64,000 nucleotides of DNA from Bacillus mobilis (GTDB lineage: Bacteria > Bacillota > Bacilli > Bacillales > Bacillaceae_G), in contig NZ_MACF01000071.1 of the NCBI RefSeq assembly GCF_001884045.1, forward strand, positions 62,001 to 126,000. Reading direction: 5' to 3'. Numbering within the stretch: the first letter of the stretch is position 1; every line of letters begins with the position of its first letter. The translations under genes and the position numbers were made by a program. Below the pieces are notes generated by a model that saw only the letters and a program-made list of their open reading frames with translations, did no database searches and had not been told where the DNA came from. Of this stretch, positions 8,610 to 17,578 are shown in pieces.

Positions 8610-10244
8610 TTGTCTACTTCAAAAGTTTTAAAAGGTACTGCTTTATTAAGTGGTGCAACAATGATTTCACGTATATTAGGTTTTATATACTTCTTCCCTT
8701 TTCAACTATTAGTCGGAACACAAGGTGTCGCTTTATATGGATATGCATACTCTTGGTACGGTATTTTATTAAGCTTCTCAACAGCTGGTATTCCTATTGC
8801 CGTTTCCAAATTTGTTGCAAAGCATAATGCGCTTGGTGATTATAGTACAAGCAAAAAATTATACAACTCTAGCGTAAAATTAATGTTGTTTATGGGCTTT
8901 TTAGGATTTTTAACTTTATTTATTGGAGCACCGTACATATCACAATTTATTATTCGCTCAAAAACGCCAGATCCACAATTTATTGCTGACGTAACACTTA
9001 CGATGCGAGCATTAAGTTTCGCACTTATTATCGTACCAGCTATGAGTGTTACACGTGGTTATTTCCAAGGTTTTCAACATATGAAACCAAGTGCCGTTTC
9101 TCAAGTCGTAGAACAAATTGCGCGCGTTGTTTTCATTTTAGTTGGTAGTTTTATCGTCTCAAAACTATTAGGAGGTTCAGTCGCCTCTTCTGTTGCAGTT
9201 GCTACGTTTGGCGCTGTTATCGGAGCACTTGCCAGCGTTTCGATTTTAATGGTGTACTGGAAAAAATATAATAGATTAAAGCCTCCCGAAGGAGAATTAA
9301 AGTCAAGGGCATCGAATATCCCATTAAAAAATATTTATATGGAATTACTACGATATGCAATCCCAATTGTATTTGTCGGCATTGCAATTCCGCTCTATAC
9401 GTTAGTAGATCAATATACTGTAGCTGATGTCCTTAGAGCGATGGGAGAGCCTTTAGAAACAGCGAATGCAGTTTTCGCTTATATAACGAATTATGCCCAA
9501 AAGTTAATTATGATTCCAGCTTCACTTGCTACTGGATTCTCGTTAACGATCATTCCGGCAATAACGAAATCTTATACAAGCGGGAAACTAGAAGAATTAC
9601 AAGAACAAATTGCAAAGATATTTCAAGTCTTGTTATTCTTCACTATCCCAGCTGCATTCGGTCTTGCTAGTATTGCTTATGATGCATTCCGTATGGTTTA
9701 TGTAAATCCTGAAATTGCACTTGGTGGATCACAATATTTAATTTCATTTGCACCTTCTGCTATATTAAGTGCGATTTTCACAGTTTCAGCAGCTATTTTA
9801 CAAGGAATCGATTATCAAAGAAAAACGATGATTGCTTTCTCAGTCGGTATTCTCGTTAAAGTTTTAGTAAATACACCGCTCTTACATTTATTTGGTGGAC
9901 ACGGTGCTGTACTTGGAACAATTCTTGGATACCTCGTTTCCAATGTTATTATGTTGTACTGCATCATTAAGTTTGCGAAATTTAATATTAGTGAAACAGC
10001 AAAAACAGTACTTCTTATTACAATTTACTCCGCAGCAATGTCTGCTGTTGTAATTGCATTAAAAGCTATTTTAAAATGGTTAATCCCTGGACAATCTTAT
10101 ATGGAATCACTTCTCATTGTTGTTATATGCGGCGCTGCAGGAGGAATTGTTTACCTTTTATTCGTCCTAACGAGCGGACTTGCTTCACATATTCTCGGTG
10201 ATAGGATTCAGCGATTACCCGTACTAGGTAAATTAGTCAAATAA
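8610..10244 (+). CDS. MurJ/SpoVB-type polysaccharide flippase (YtgP-like)
   Basis: A 544-aa protein with about 14 transmembrane helices of the MOP (MATE/Wzx/MurJ) superfamily. The N-terminus, LLSGATMISRILGF, is a family landmark. The length equals B. subtilis YtgP, the lipid II flippase MurJ of that species, and is larger than most SpoVB proteins, so a lipid II or related precursor flippase is the best reading. The start is TTG 8610, with AGGAGG at 8596-8601. It is divergent from the NSS transporter and ends in a strong terminator. Confidence 0.82.
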   Translation: MSTSKVLKGTALLSGATMISRILGFIYFFPFQLLVGTQGVALYGYAYSWYGILLSFSTAGIPIAVSKFVAKHNALGDYSTSKKLYNSSVKLMLFMGFLGFLTLFIGAPYISQFIIRSKTPDPQFIADVTLTMRALSFALIIVPAMSVTRGYFQGFQHMKPSAVSQVVEQIARVVFILVGSFIVSKLLGGSVASSVAVATFGAVIGALASVSILMVYWKKYNRLKPPEGELKSRASNIPLKNIYMELLRYAIPIVFVGIAIPLYTLVDQYTVADVLRAMGEPLETANAVFAYITNYAQKLIMIPASLATGFSLTIIPAITKSYTSGKLEELQEQIAKIFQVLLFFTIPAAFGLASIAYDAFRMVYVNPEIALGGSQYLISFAPSAILSAIFTVSAAILQGIDYQRKTMIAFSVGILVKVLVNTPLLHLFGGHGAVLGTILGYLVSNVIMLYCIIKFAKFNISETAKTVLLITIYSAAMSAVVIALKAILKWLIPGQSYMESLLIVVICGAAGGIVYLLFVLTSGLASHILGDRIQRLPVLGKLVK

Positions 10245-10282
10245 AAAGAAGGGATGTAACGCATTGTTACATCCCTTCTTTT
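10245..10282 (+). terminator. Terminator between flippase and nucleotidyltransferase genes
   Basis: A 15-bp perfect stem AAGAAGGGATGTAAC/GTTACATCCCTTCTT with a 5-base loop serves both converging genes. Confidence 0.92.
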
Positions 10283-11107
10283 CTACTTCGCATATTGAAT
10301 ATGTTTTTGTTGTTCAGCAATATGTAATTCTGGAGCATGTTGTTCTACTAAATGTAATAACTCTTCGATTAACACCTCTAACTCCTGTACACTATACTCC
10401 GGTTTCCCTATTAACGTATTCGCCATACGCTCATATAAGTTTTCAGGCTTAATACTCATTCGTTCCACATTATTCGGCATCCATTTAAACGCCGGGTGAT
10501 GCACATACATTCGGTTTAAACCAAATAAGACCCCAAATATATTTCTTTGTACTTCACAAATAACATCATATAACATAAGCCAGTCTTTTCGTTTTAAAAG
10601 CGCCTCTCGATTATGCCATCGATTGCTTAACCAAAGATTTTCTGAAATCATCTGTTTCGCAAGGTCTTCTGGATATGGTACCACTCTATCTTTTAATTCA
10701 TTCACTTTCTCGTCTCCATACAAACTAGCACCGTCATGAACGGATGATACGATACATTGTTTTTCATAACTTATATCATATTGATCCACCACATCCGAAA
10801 TAACTTTCTTTACTGTTTCTGTTAAAAAGTTACTAATTTCTAATTTAATTCCCTCTTTTGTCAAATATGTTTCCGACCATTCTTCTTCCTCGTAAGGATG
10901 ATATGACAAAATTGTTCCACCAATATGATTAATAGGCCCTTTACGATCCTTATCCTCTGGTGGCGTTGACCACAATATATGTAATTCTATATCTGAATGT
11001 TCATCTTCTAACTTTCTAGCTACTGAACCTGCTAAAATAATAGCTTCGATCTTCGGGTTTCTCCTATAAATCTCCGACATTTCTATTGCTTTCTCTTTTA
11101 ATCGCAC
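10283..11107 (-). CDS. Nucleotidyltransferase-fold protein
   Basis: About 274 aa from GTG 11107, which has AGGGGGG 7 bases upstream. An ATG 30 bp earlier has no spaced Shine-Dalgarno. Residues about 20-45 contain ILAGSVARKLEDEHSDIEL, the GS...DxE form of the DNA polymerase beta-like nucleotidyltransferase active site (also in aminoglycoside nucleotidyltransferases). The C-terminal half is helical and ends with a run of Glu/Leu/His. It could nucleotidylate a small molecule, such as an aminoglycoside, or a protein; the substrate is not predictable. It is followed on the same strand by nothing before the terminator. Confidence 0.7.
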   Translation of the reverse strand: MRLKEKAIEMSEIYRRNPKIEAIILAGSVARKLEDEHSDIELHILWSTPPEDKDRKGPINHIGGTILSYHPYEEEEWSETYLTKEGIKLEISNFLTETVKKVISDVVDQYDISYEKQCIVSSVHDGASLYGDEKVNELKDRVVPYPEDLAKQMISENLWLSNRWHNREALLKRKDWLMLYDVICEVQRNIFGVLFGLNRMYVHHPAFKWMPNNVERMSIKPENLYERMANTLIGKPEYSVQELEVLIEELLHLVEQHAPELHIAEQQKHIQYAK

Positions 11108-11202
11108 TTCATTTCCCCCCCTACAATTGCAGTACATCCTTACTTTTTCATTTATCTATTTCGATATTACGCATTGCATTCCCTTTTCAAATTCCCACTA
11201 CA

Positions 11203-11715
11203 TCATATTTCTACCCAATAACGCTGAACAATTTCCCCAGTATGAGAAGAAACTACTTCATTTTCTAAAACACCGCCAACCTTTTGAATCGTTTTAGCCG
11301 AAGCAATATTAGCTTTATCGCAGGTTATTAACACTTTCTGCAACCCTAACTTTTGCGCTTCATATAATGCGAGTTTCAATTGTTTCGTCGCGTAACCTTG
11401 GCGACGTTTATTCGGATGAACACTATATCCAATATGACCACTTTCCCGCAATAATTCTTCGTTTAATCGTTTTCTAATATTCACAAAACCTATAAGTTCC
11501 CCTTTTTCAACACTTAAAAATTGGCTAGACGGTACTCGATTACCTTGTAAGTTTTCTCCCACTTCTTGTATACTCACTTTTTCAAACCATCCATCAAGTG
11601 AATCAAAATTTTGTACAGAACTACTGCCATGTGGTTGCTCATCCGCATGTAAAAATGCATCCCGATACTCCATAATTAGTTCGCTATATTCATTTGTCGG
11701 TTTTAATAGTTTCAT
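11203..11715 (-). CDS. GNAT-family N-acetyltransferase
   Basis: A 170-aa protein. The acetyl-CoA binding motif A reads GYSVHPNKRRQGYATKQL (V-x-P-x-x-R-x-x-G-Y-A) at about residues 97-114. Strand beta-4 lies just before it (GELIGFVNIRKRL), and the later N-x-A-S-A-x-x-x-x-x-K-x-G segment (NIASAKTIQKVGG) is the usual motif B. It transfers acetyl from acetyl-CoA to an amine of unknown identity. GAGGAG lies upstream of ATG 11715. It lies upstream of the nucleotidyltransferase gene on the same strand, about 95 bp away, so co-transcription is possible. Confidence 0.88.
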   Translation of the reverse strand: MKLLKPTNEYSELIMEYRDAFLHADEQPHGSSSVQNFDSLDGWFEKVSIQEVGENLQGNRVPSSQFLSVEKGELIGFVNIRKRLNEELLRESGHIGYSVHPNKRRQGYATKQLKLALYEAQKLGLQKVLITCDKANIASAKTIQKVGGVLENEVVSSHTGEIVQRYWVEI

Positions 11716-11745
11716 TGTGTTTCTCCTCTCTTAATAACCTATAAC

Positions 11746-11783
11746 AAACCCCTTAATAGCGCTATTTCACCATTAAGGGGTTT
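11746..11783 (-). terminator. Terminator of the cysteine synthase/MFS operon
   Basis: A 12-bp stem AAACCCCTTAAT/ATTAAGGGGTTT lies downstream of the stop at 11793 on the minus strand. Confidence 0.85.
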
Positions 11784-11792
11784 CTATCATTT

Positions 11793-12710
11793 TTATTCAA
11801 ATAATCCCATACTCAAATAACGCTCACCTGTATCAGGTGCAATACATAAAACTCTTTTACCAACGCCTAATCGTTTCGCTATCATAATTGCTGCGTAAAC
11901 AGATGCTCCAGACGATGGCCCAACTAATAATCCTTCTTGTCTAGCTAATTTTCTCATTGTCGTTAAAGCCTCTTCGTCTGCGATTTGAATAATTTCGTTA
12001 TACACTTCTGTATTTAAGTTTTTCGGGATAAACCCTGGACTTGTTCCTACTAGTTTATGAGGACCTGGAACACCACCTGATAAAACGGGAGATCCTTTCG
12101 GTTCTACTACTGCAATATATAAGTTTGGTAGTTTCTCTTTTAGCGTTTCCCCAGTCCCTGTAATCGTCCCACCAGTTCCAGCTGTTGCTACAAATGCATC
12201 CAGCTCACCATCCATTTGTTCATAAATTTCAAGTGCAGTCGTATAACGATGAATATTTGGGTTTGCTGGATTTTCAAATTGTTGCGGAATAAAACTATTT
12301 GGTATTTGCTTTTGCAGTTCTAACGCCTTCGCAATTGCTCCTGGCATTCTTTGTTCTGCTGGTGTTAAAACTACTTCTGCGCCGTATGCTTTCAATAAAT
12401 TTATACGCTCTTTTGACATATTGTCTGGCATAATTAAAATTGCTTTATATCCTTTAGCAGCTGCATTCATCGCTAAACCGATTCCTGTATTACCACTTGT
12501 TGGCTCAATAATTGTATCTCCTGGTTTGATAAGACCATTCTCTTCTGCAACGTGCAATAAATTATAGGCAGCACGATCTTTCACACTGCGTGACGGATTA
12601 AACATTTCTAGTTTTACATACACATCTGCTGCGTCTTCTGGAATAAATTTAGATAATCGGACGACAGGTGTATCTCCTATTAATTCTGTAACATTTTCAC
12701 ATAATTTCAT
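11793..12710 (-). CDS. Cysteine synthase family PLP enzyme
   Basis: A 305-aa beta-family PLP enzyme. SVKDR at about residues 42-46 holds the Schiff-base lysine. EPTSGNTGIGLA is the phosphate/substrate loop, and GTGGTITG binds the PLP phosphate. These are O-acetylserine sulfhydrylase signatures: O-acetylserine plus sulfide gives cysteine. Bacillus genomes have more than one cysteine synthase, and this one is not in the usual folate-cluster context, so it is a paralogue. It lies 10 bp after the MFS exporter gene and shares its terminator. The pairing suggests it may work on a sulfur metabolite that the exporter handles, which is inference. Confidence 0.88.
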   Translation of the reverse strand: MKLCENVTELIGDTPVVRLSKFIPEDAADVYVKLEMFNPSRSVKDRAAYNLLHVAEENGLIKPGDTIIEPTSGNTGIGLAMNAAAKGYKAILIMPDNMSKERINLLKAYGAEVVLTPAEQRMPGAIAKALELQKQIPNSFIPQQFENPANPNIHRYTTALEIYEQMDGELDAFVATAGTGGTITGTGETLKEKLPNLYIAVVEPKGSPVLSGGVPGPHKLVGTSPGFIPKNLNTEVYNEIIQIADEEALTTMRKLARQEGLLVGPSSGASVYAAIMIAKRLGVGKRVLCIAPDTGERYLSMGLFE

Positions 12711-12720
12711 AGTGCATCCC

Positions 12721-13932
12721 CTATTCTATCGTTTTCTTATCACTTGGTAGTAAACAAGAAGTAAGTCCAATTAATGGTAGACAACTACATAGTAACATAA
12801 TGAATTGTAGACTATATATGTCAGCCAATTTCCCAAGAACTACAGAACCTAAAGCGCCGAGTCCAAACGCAAGCCCTACAATTAATCCAGATACCATCCC
12901 TACTTTTCCAGGAACAAGCTCTTGCGCATAAACAACAATTACACTAAAACTACTTGAACTAATAAAACCGATACATAAAAATAGCGGTACGACCCACACG
13001 AGCGAAACGTGAGGTAATAAAAGGGCAAGTGGCGCCGAACCTAACATTGAAAATACAATAATTGTTTTCTTTCCAAATCGATCTGCTAACGGTCCACCAA
13101 AGAAAGTTCCTAATACACCGGCAATCATAAATGCGAATACGAAATACTGGGCATTTTTTATCGATAAACCGTAGTGCTCAATTAAGTAAAATTGATAAAA
13201 ATTCCCGATACCAGCACCGTACCAAGAACGTACAAAAGTAAGAAAAACAAGAAGTATAATAACAAATTTAATATGTGTACTTACAATCGCATTTTCAGCC
13301 TCAAGCGCAGCCCTCTTCTTTCTTCTTACAGCACCAGTAGCTAATTCATTCCTATACCAATTTGATACAAATATTAATAATACAATTCCTACCGCTGCAA
13401 AAGCTGTAAAACCTAAGGAGCCAATTTGGCCGAGCGGAACGAAAATTAACGCTGTAAAAATAGGCGCTAGAGAATTCCCTGTATTTCCTCCCACTTGATA
13501 AATCGCTTGTGCTAAACCTCGTTTTGCCCCTGCCGCCATATAAGCAACACGAGCACCTTCTGGATGGAAGACTGCGGAACCTAATCCGATAAATAAAACA
13601 GAAATAATAACAATAATAAAATTCGGTGCAAACGCCAGTCCAATCATCCCAAGCATACTCGAAAACATACCGAGCGGTAATAAAAATGGTGATGGCTTCT
13701 TATCCGAATACATACCAAAAACCGGTTGCATAATCGATGACGTCATATTTAATGCAAACGCAATCCATCCTACTTGCATATAGGATAAATTCATCGTTTT
13801 TTCCAAAATAGGAAACAATGCCGGCACAACTGCTTGCATCGAGTCATTTAAAAAATGACCGAAACTAATCGCAAATAGTATTCGATATATCGTCGGTGTT
13901 TCCATTGTATTTTTTTTCGAAACTGCCTGCAT
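12721..13932 (-). CDS. MFS transporter, fosmidomycin-resistance (Fsr)-like
   Basis: A 403-aa protein with 12 transmembrane segments. The first helix, AISFGHFLNDSMQAVVPALF, and the later VFHPEGARVAYMAAGAKRG are hallmarks of the Fsr subfamily of MFS drug exporters. The conserved MFS loop 2-3 is GMYSDKKP. It presumably exports a small molecule by proton antiport. GGAGAG lies upstream of ATG 13932. It is the first gene of a two-gene operon with a cysteine synthase (10-bp gap). Confidence 0.85.
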   Translation of the reverse strand: MQAVSKKNTMETPTIYRILFAISFGHFLNDSMQAVVPALFPILEKTMNLSYMQVGWIAFALNMTSSIMQPVFGMYSDKKPSPFLLPLGMFSSMLGMIGLAFAPNFIIVIISVLFIGLGSAVFHPEGARVAYMAAGAKRGLAQAIYQVGGNTGNSLAPIFTALIFVPLGQIGSLGFTAFAAVGIVLLIFVSNWYRNELATGAVRRKKRAALEAENAIVSTHIKFVIILLVFLTFVRSWYGAGIGNFYQFYLIEHYGLSIKNAQYFVFAFMIAGVLGTFFGGPLADRFGKKTIIVFSMLGSAPLALLLPHVSLVWVVPLFLCIGFISSSSFSVIVVYAQELVPGKVGMVSGLIVGLAFGLGALGSVVLGKLADIYSLQFIMLLCSCLPLIGLTSCLLPSDKKTIE

Positions 13933-14154
13933 ATATGAATCTCTCCTTCCTGTACAAAATATATATTTATTACAGTAGGTGTAATAAATTCTGACTTTTG
14001 AAACATTTCTATTCTATACTGGTTTCATTTCTTTTTCCAGAAATATCACTTCTTACATAATATATTTTTTCTATACGTTTTATCGGATTTATTTATAGAA
14101 ATTTTCTATATTTTCTTTTATACTAGGACAGAGATGAAGGAAAGGATGACAACT

Positions 14155-15795
14155 ATGAAGAAAAAAACTAAAGGAATCGTTGCACTCTCAATCACATTAT
14201 CTATGTTTTTAGCAGCATGTGGTCAAAAACAAGAGGCAACAACTACCGGGGAAAAGAAAAAAGAATCTTCAAAACAAGTATTAAATATAGTAGAAGCTGG
14301 GGAAATTTCTACACTTGATTCGTCTATCGCAACCGATGGGTTTTCTTACGCTGCATTAAACAACGTAATGGAAGGATTATATATGCCTGGTCCTGACAAT
14401 AAACCTGTTCCTGCGGCAGCTGAATCATACAAACTGAGCGAAGACGGAAAAACATATACGTTTACATTGCACGATTCAAAATGGTCAAATGGTGATCCAG
14501 TTACTGCCCATGATTTTGAATATGCATGGAAACGTGCCGTAAATCCAGAAACTGCTTCTGAATACGCACATATTATGTTCGATATTAAAAATGCAGAAAA
14601 AATAAATAAAAAAGAATTACCAATTGATTCATTTGGTGTAAAAGCGATTGATAATAAAACGCTTGAAGTACAGTTAGAACACCCTGTTCCATACTTTTTA
14701 GGGTTAATGGGATTTGCAACATTTTATCCTCAAAACCAAAAGGTTGTAGAAGCGCAAGGGAAAAATTACGGACTTGAAGCTGCAAATGTTGTTTATAACG
14801 GGCCGTTTCAATTAAGTGAATGGAAACATGATACAAGTTATAAAATGACAAAAAATCCGAACTACTGGGATAATAAAAATGTGAAGCTAAATGAAATTAA
14901 TGTAAATATCGTAAAAGATACTTCCACAGCCGTTAATTTATTTGAAAGCAAACAAGTAGACCGAATTACGATTAATTCAGAGTTTGTTGATAAATATCAA
15001 AAAGATCCGAGCTTAAAAAAAATGGAACGTCCTTCTATGACATTTTTCCGATTTAGCCAAAAGAATCCTTTATTAGCAAACAAAAACGCTCGAAAAGCTA
15101 TTTCGCTTGCTTTTGATAAACAAGGAATCGCAACAACAATTTTAAATAATGGTTCTATACCTGCGAATGCATTCGTTCCGAAAGGATTTGTAAAAGGACC
15201 TGATAATAAAGATTTTCGTAGTACAAGTAATGTAAAAGTAGAAACAAATGTGAAAGAAGCTAAAACACTATGGGAAACTGCGAAAAAAGAAACAAATTTA
15301 CAAAACGCTTCTCTTTCAATCATAACAACTGATGAATCTAACGATAAGAAAATTAGTGAGTTTTTAAAAGGTGAACTGGAGAAAAACTTACCAGGATTAA
15401 AAATCACATTACAGCCCCTTCCAGTAAAAGCATTTTTAGACCGTGAAGGAAATGGTGACTATGACATTTCACTTTCTACATGGGGACCGGATTATCCTGA
15501 TCCTACAACATTCTTAAATATGTTTGTCACTGACGGACCGTTTAATAAGATGAGTTATTCAAACAAAAAATACGACGAATTAATTGAGAAAACTAGCTCT
15601 ACTTTAGCAACTGATTTACCAGCACGTTGGAAAGCGTTCCAAGATGCTGAGAAAATATTACTGGAAGATGATGCAGCTATCGCTCCAATCTTCCAATCAG
15701 GACTTGTATATTTAGAACGTCCAACAGTAAAAGGTGTTGTTATTCGTCCATTTGCAGGAATTTATTCTTATAAATGGGCTTCTATTACAGAATAA
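14155..15795 (+). CDS. Oligopeptide ABC transporter substrate-binding lipoprotein (OppA-like)
   Basis: A 546-aa lipoprotein. A basic start MKKKTKG and a hydrophobic segment lead into the lipobox LAAC (Cys about residue 22). An SBP_bac_5 domain follows with NPNYWDNKNVKLNEI and, near the end, WGPDYPDPTTFLNMF, both typical of OppA. It captures peptides for an Opp permease encoded elsewhere; no permease or ATPase gene is adjacent, so it is an orphan receptor. Of three clustered in-frame ATGs, 14155 has AAAGG 9 bases upstream and gives a proper lipoprotein signal. It is monocistronic. Confidence 0.9.
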   Translation: MKKKTKGIVALSITLSMFLAACGQKQEATTTGEKKKESSKQVLNIVEAGEISTLDSSIATDGFSYAALNNVMEGLYMPGPDNKPVPAAAESYKLSEDGKTYTFTLHDSKWSNGDPVTAHDFEYAWKRAVNPETASEYAHIMFDIKNAEKINKKELPIDSFGVKAIDNKTLEVQLEHPVPYFLGLMGFATFYPQNQKVVEAQGKNYGLEAANVVYNGPFQLSEWKHDTSYKMTKNPNYWDNKNVKLNEINVNIVKDTSTAVNLFESKQVDRITINSEFVDKYQKDPSLKKMERPSMTFFRFSQKNPLLANKNARKAISLAFDKQGIATTILNNGSIPANAFVPKGFVKGPDNKDFRSTSNVKVETNVKEAKTLWETAKKETNLQNASLSIITTDESNDKKISEFLKGELEKNLPGLKITLQPLPVKAFLDREGNGDYDISLSTWGPDYPDPTTFLNMFVTDGPFNKMSYSNKKYDELIEKTSSTLATDLPARWKAFQDAEKILLEDDAAIAPIFQSGLVYLERPTVKGVVIRPFAGIYSYKWASITE

Positions 15796-15836
15796 GAAAA
15801 AGGCGATCCTAACATATATTAGGATCGCCTTTTTCT
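15796..15836 (+). terminator. Shared terminator of OppA-like and hflX genes
   Basis: A 17-bp stem GAAAAAGGCGATCCTAA/TTAGGATCGCCTTTTTC with a 6-base loop lies between convergent genes. Confidence 0.92.
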
Positions 15837-17095
15837 TAAATCGCAAAACGCTTATACTTTTCGTAATCACTCGTCTTACATTCTACTTCTAGTTTCGTAC
15901 CTTCGTTTTCATAACTCGTAGATAAAACGTGCGCATGATTATTGAAATAGGAAACTACCTGCCCTTGGTCATATGGAATTAACATTTCACACTTCGTATA
16001 CTCTTTATAAATGTGTGAGCGAATCATTTCGACAAGCTCTTCTATTCCAATATGTTTCTTCGCCGATAAATAAACGCGTTCTTCTTGTACTTTCGGAATT
16101 TCAACATCTACCATATCTGATTTGTTATAAGCATAAATGGTTGGAATATTTTCTACTCCAATTTTCTTTAACGTTTCATTTGTAATATCAATTAATTGTT
16201 CATAATTTGGATTTGCGTAATCTACAACGTGAATAAGTAAGTCCGCTTCCGCTACTTCTTCTAACGTTGAACGGAACGCTTTCACAAGGTGATGCGGTAA
16301 TTTGCTTACAAATCCAACTGTATCTGTTAATAAAAATGATTTGTTATCTGGCAAATCAATATTTCGTACAGATGTTTCTAACGTCGCGAATAACATATCT
16401 TTTTCAAATACTTGTTTTTCTTCTGTACCATTATAAATTTCAAGCATCGCATTCATCGTCGTTGATTTTCCTGCGTTCGTATAACCTACTAAAGCTACAA
16501 CAGGAACTTCATTTTTCTTACGCTGCTTTCGCTGCGTTTGACGCTGGGCAACAAGTGCTTCTAGGTCTTTATTTAAAACTGAAATCTGTTCTTCAATTTT
16601 ACGACGATCTAACTCTAATTTCTTCTCACCGACACCTTTATTTTTCGTACCAACTCCGCCGCTCTGTCTTCCTAATGATTCACGAAGCCCGATTAAACGA
16701 GGCATCATATACTGAAGATGCGCTACCTCAACTTGCAACTGCGCTTCTTTCGTTTTCGCACGTTGCGCAAAAATATCTAAAATTAATATGGTACGGTCAA
16801 TTACTTTGCAATCTAAATCCGCTTCTAAATTTCGAATTTGAGAAGGAGATAATTCATCATTAAAGATTACCATATTCGCATCTACTTCATTTACATAGGC
16901 TGCTACTTCTTCAATCTTTCCTTTTCCGATATAATGGGACGGATTTACTCGTTGTAAATTTTGCGTCACTTGCCCGATTACCTCTACATCACAAGCTTCT
17001 GCAAGATTCGTTAACTCTTCCATCGAATACGCAAAGTCATCTTCATTACCTAAATTTACTCCAACTAAAACTGCTCTTTGTAATAATTCTTCCAT
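15836..17095 (-). CDS. hflX: Ribosome-splitting GTPase HflX
   Basis: A 419-aa protein. The N-terminal HflX domain (residues about 1-185) includes PSHYIGKGKIEEVA and the glycine-rich SLGRQSGGVGTKNKGVGEKK. The GTPase domain has G1 GYTNAGKST, G3 DTVGF and G4 NKSD. It binds the 50S subunit, splits stalled 70S ribosomes with GTP and, in several Gram-positives, gives macrolide/lincosamide tolerance. GGAGG precedes ATG 17095. It is preceded by a leader of about 370 nt with two terminators and a putative RLR leader peptide, so it is probably controlled by transcription attenuation rather than constitutively expressed. Confidence 0.95.
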   Translation of the reverse strand: MEELLQRAVLVGVNLGNEDDFAYSMEELTNLAEACDVEVIGQVTQNLQRVNPSHYIGKGKIEEVAAYVNEVDANMVIFNDELSPSQIRNLEADLDCKVIDRTILILDIFAQRAKTKEAQLQVEVAHLQYMMPRLIGLRESLGRQSGGVGTKNKGVGEKKLELDRRKIEEQISVLNKDLEALVAQRQTQRKQRKKNEVPVVALVGYTNAGKSTTMNAMLEIYNGTEEKQVFEKDMLFATLETSVRNIDLPDNKSFLLTDTVGFVSKLPHHLVKAFRSTLEEVAEADLLIHVVDYANPNYEQLIDITNETLKKIGVENIPTIYAYNKSDMVDVEIPKVQEERVYLSAKKHIGIEELVEMIRSHIYKEYTKCEMLIPYDQGQVVSYFNNHAHVLSTSYENEGTKLEVECKTSDYEKYKRFAI

Positions 17096-17130
17096 ATATT
17101 TATTCCTCCATTTCGATTACGTAAAATAAA

Positions 17131-17156
17131 AAACACAGGTCACTGCCTGTGTTTTC
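17131..17156 (-). terminator. hflX leader terminator 2
   Basis: On the minus strand the stem AAAACACAGG/CCTGTGTTTT is followed by TTATTTT, about 35 nt before the hflX ATG. With no gene between it and hflX, it can act only as a conditional (attenuator) or leaky terminator. Confidence 0.8.
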
Positions 17157-17295
17157 GTAAACGGATAAGGGTTCACCAAAGAAATAGAAGAAAGTTATAC
17201 TTTCATCCTATCTCATAGTCATTAAGTCCCAAGATCATATACGTATCCACAATAAGTGTTCACCTATACGATCCCATTCTATTAATAAAGGCAAA

Positions 17296-17332
17296 ACAAA
17301 AAGAGGGCGTATTCGTCCCTCCCTCTTTTTCA
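17296..17332 (-). terminator. hflX leader terminator 1 (attenuator)
   Basis: On the minus strand AAAAAGAGGG pairs with CCCTCTTTTT, followed by G and a T-rich stretch. It lies 90-125 nt downstream of the RLR leader ORF and 200 nt upstream of hflX. Its 5' arm (AGAGGG) can alternatively pair with CCCTTT just upstream (near 17346), which would be an antiterminator. Confidence 0.8.
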
Positions 17333-17420
17333 CATATAAGCTTAATAAAGGGTTCCTTTAAAATAGGCAGACCAATCCCGTTCACTCTGTACACAGACAG
17401 AGCCTTTGAGCGCTATTCAA

Positions 17421-17462
17421 TTATTGGCACAAAGTATTGAGACGTAATCTGATTAAGATCAA
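17421..17462 (-). CDS. Putative hflX leader peptide MILIRLRLNTLCQ
   Basis: A 13-codon ORF starts at TTG 17462, 8 bases after GGAGG, and ends at TAA 17421. It encodes MILIRLRLNTLCQ. Arg-Leu-Arg is the classical macrolide/ketolide stalling motif (the +x+ type), and the tail resembles that of the ErmD leader as I remember it (RLRFPTLNQ). Position and context fit a sensor peptide: the 5' end of the hflX leader, before two terminators. Translation is not demonstrated; the TTG start is weaker than ATG, as is common for leaders. Confidence 0.6.
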   Translation of the reverse strand: MILIRLRLNTLCQ

Positions 17463-17497
17463 AGGAAGCCCCTCCGTTCATTTTAAGTTACATAAAG

Positions 17498-17520
17498 TGT
17501 AGCATAAGTAATTCGCTTTC
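17498..17520 (-). promoter_or_regulatory. Candidate promoter of the hflX leader transcript
   Basis: On the minus strand TTGTGA is followed after 17 bases by TACACT, at about 17523-17495. It is a moderate sigma-A match and the only reasonable one ahead of the leader ORF. Confidence 0.4.
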
Positions 17521-17578
17521 ACAAGATTAAACAACCTATAGAAACAGAAAGAAAATCCTTATATATTTACTTTAATCG

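Noticed and set aside
14997-15407. 136-codon minus-strand open frame in the OppA-like gene
   Set aside because: Antisense shadow with no ribosome binding site or family features.
17180-17260. Second leader ORF (GTG start, VDTYMILGLNDYEIG) between the hflX terminators
   Set aside because: The AGGTG site is weak and 10 bases away, and no stalling motif is visible. Left out as unsupported.
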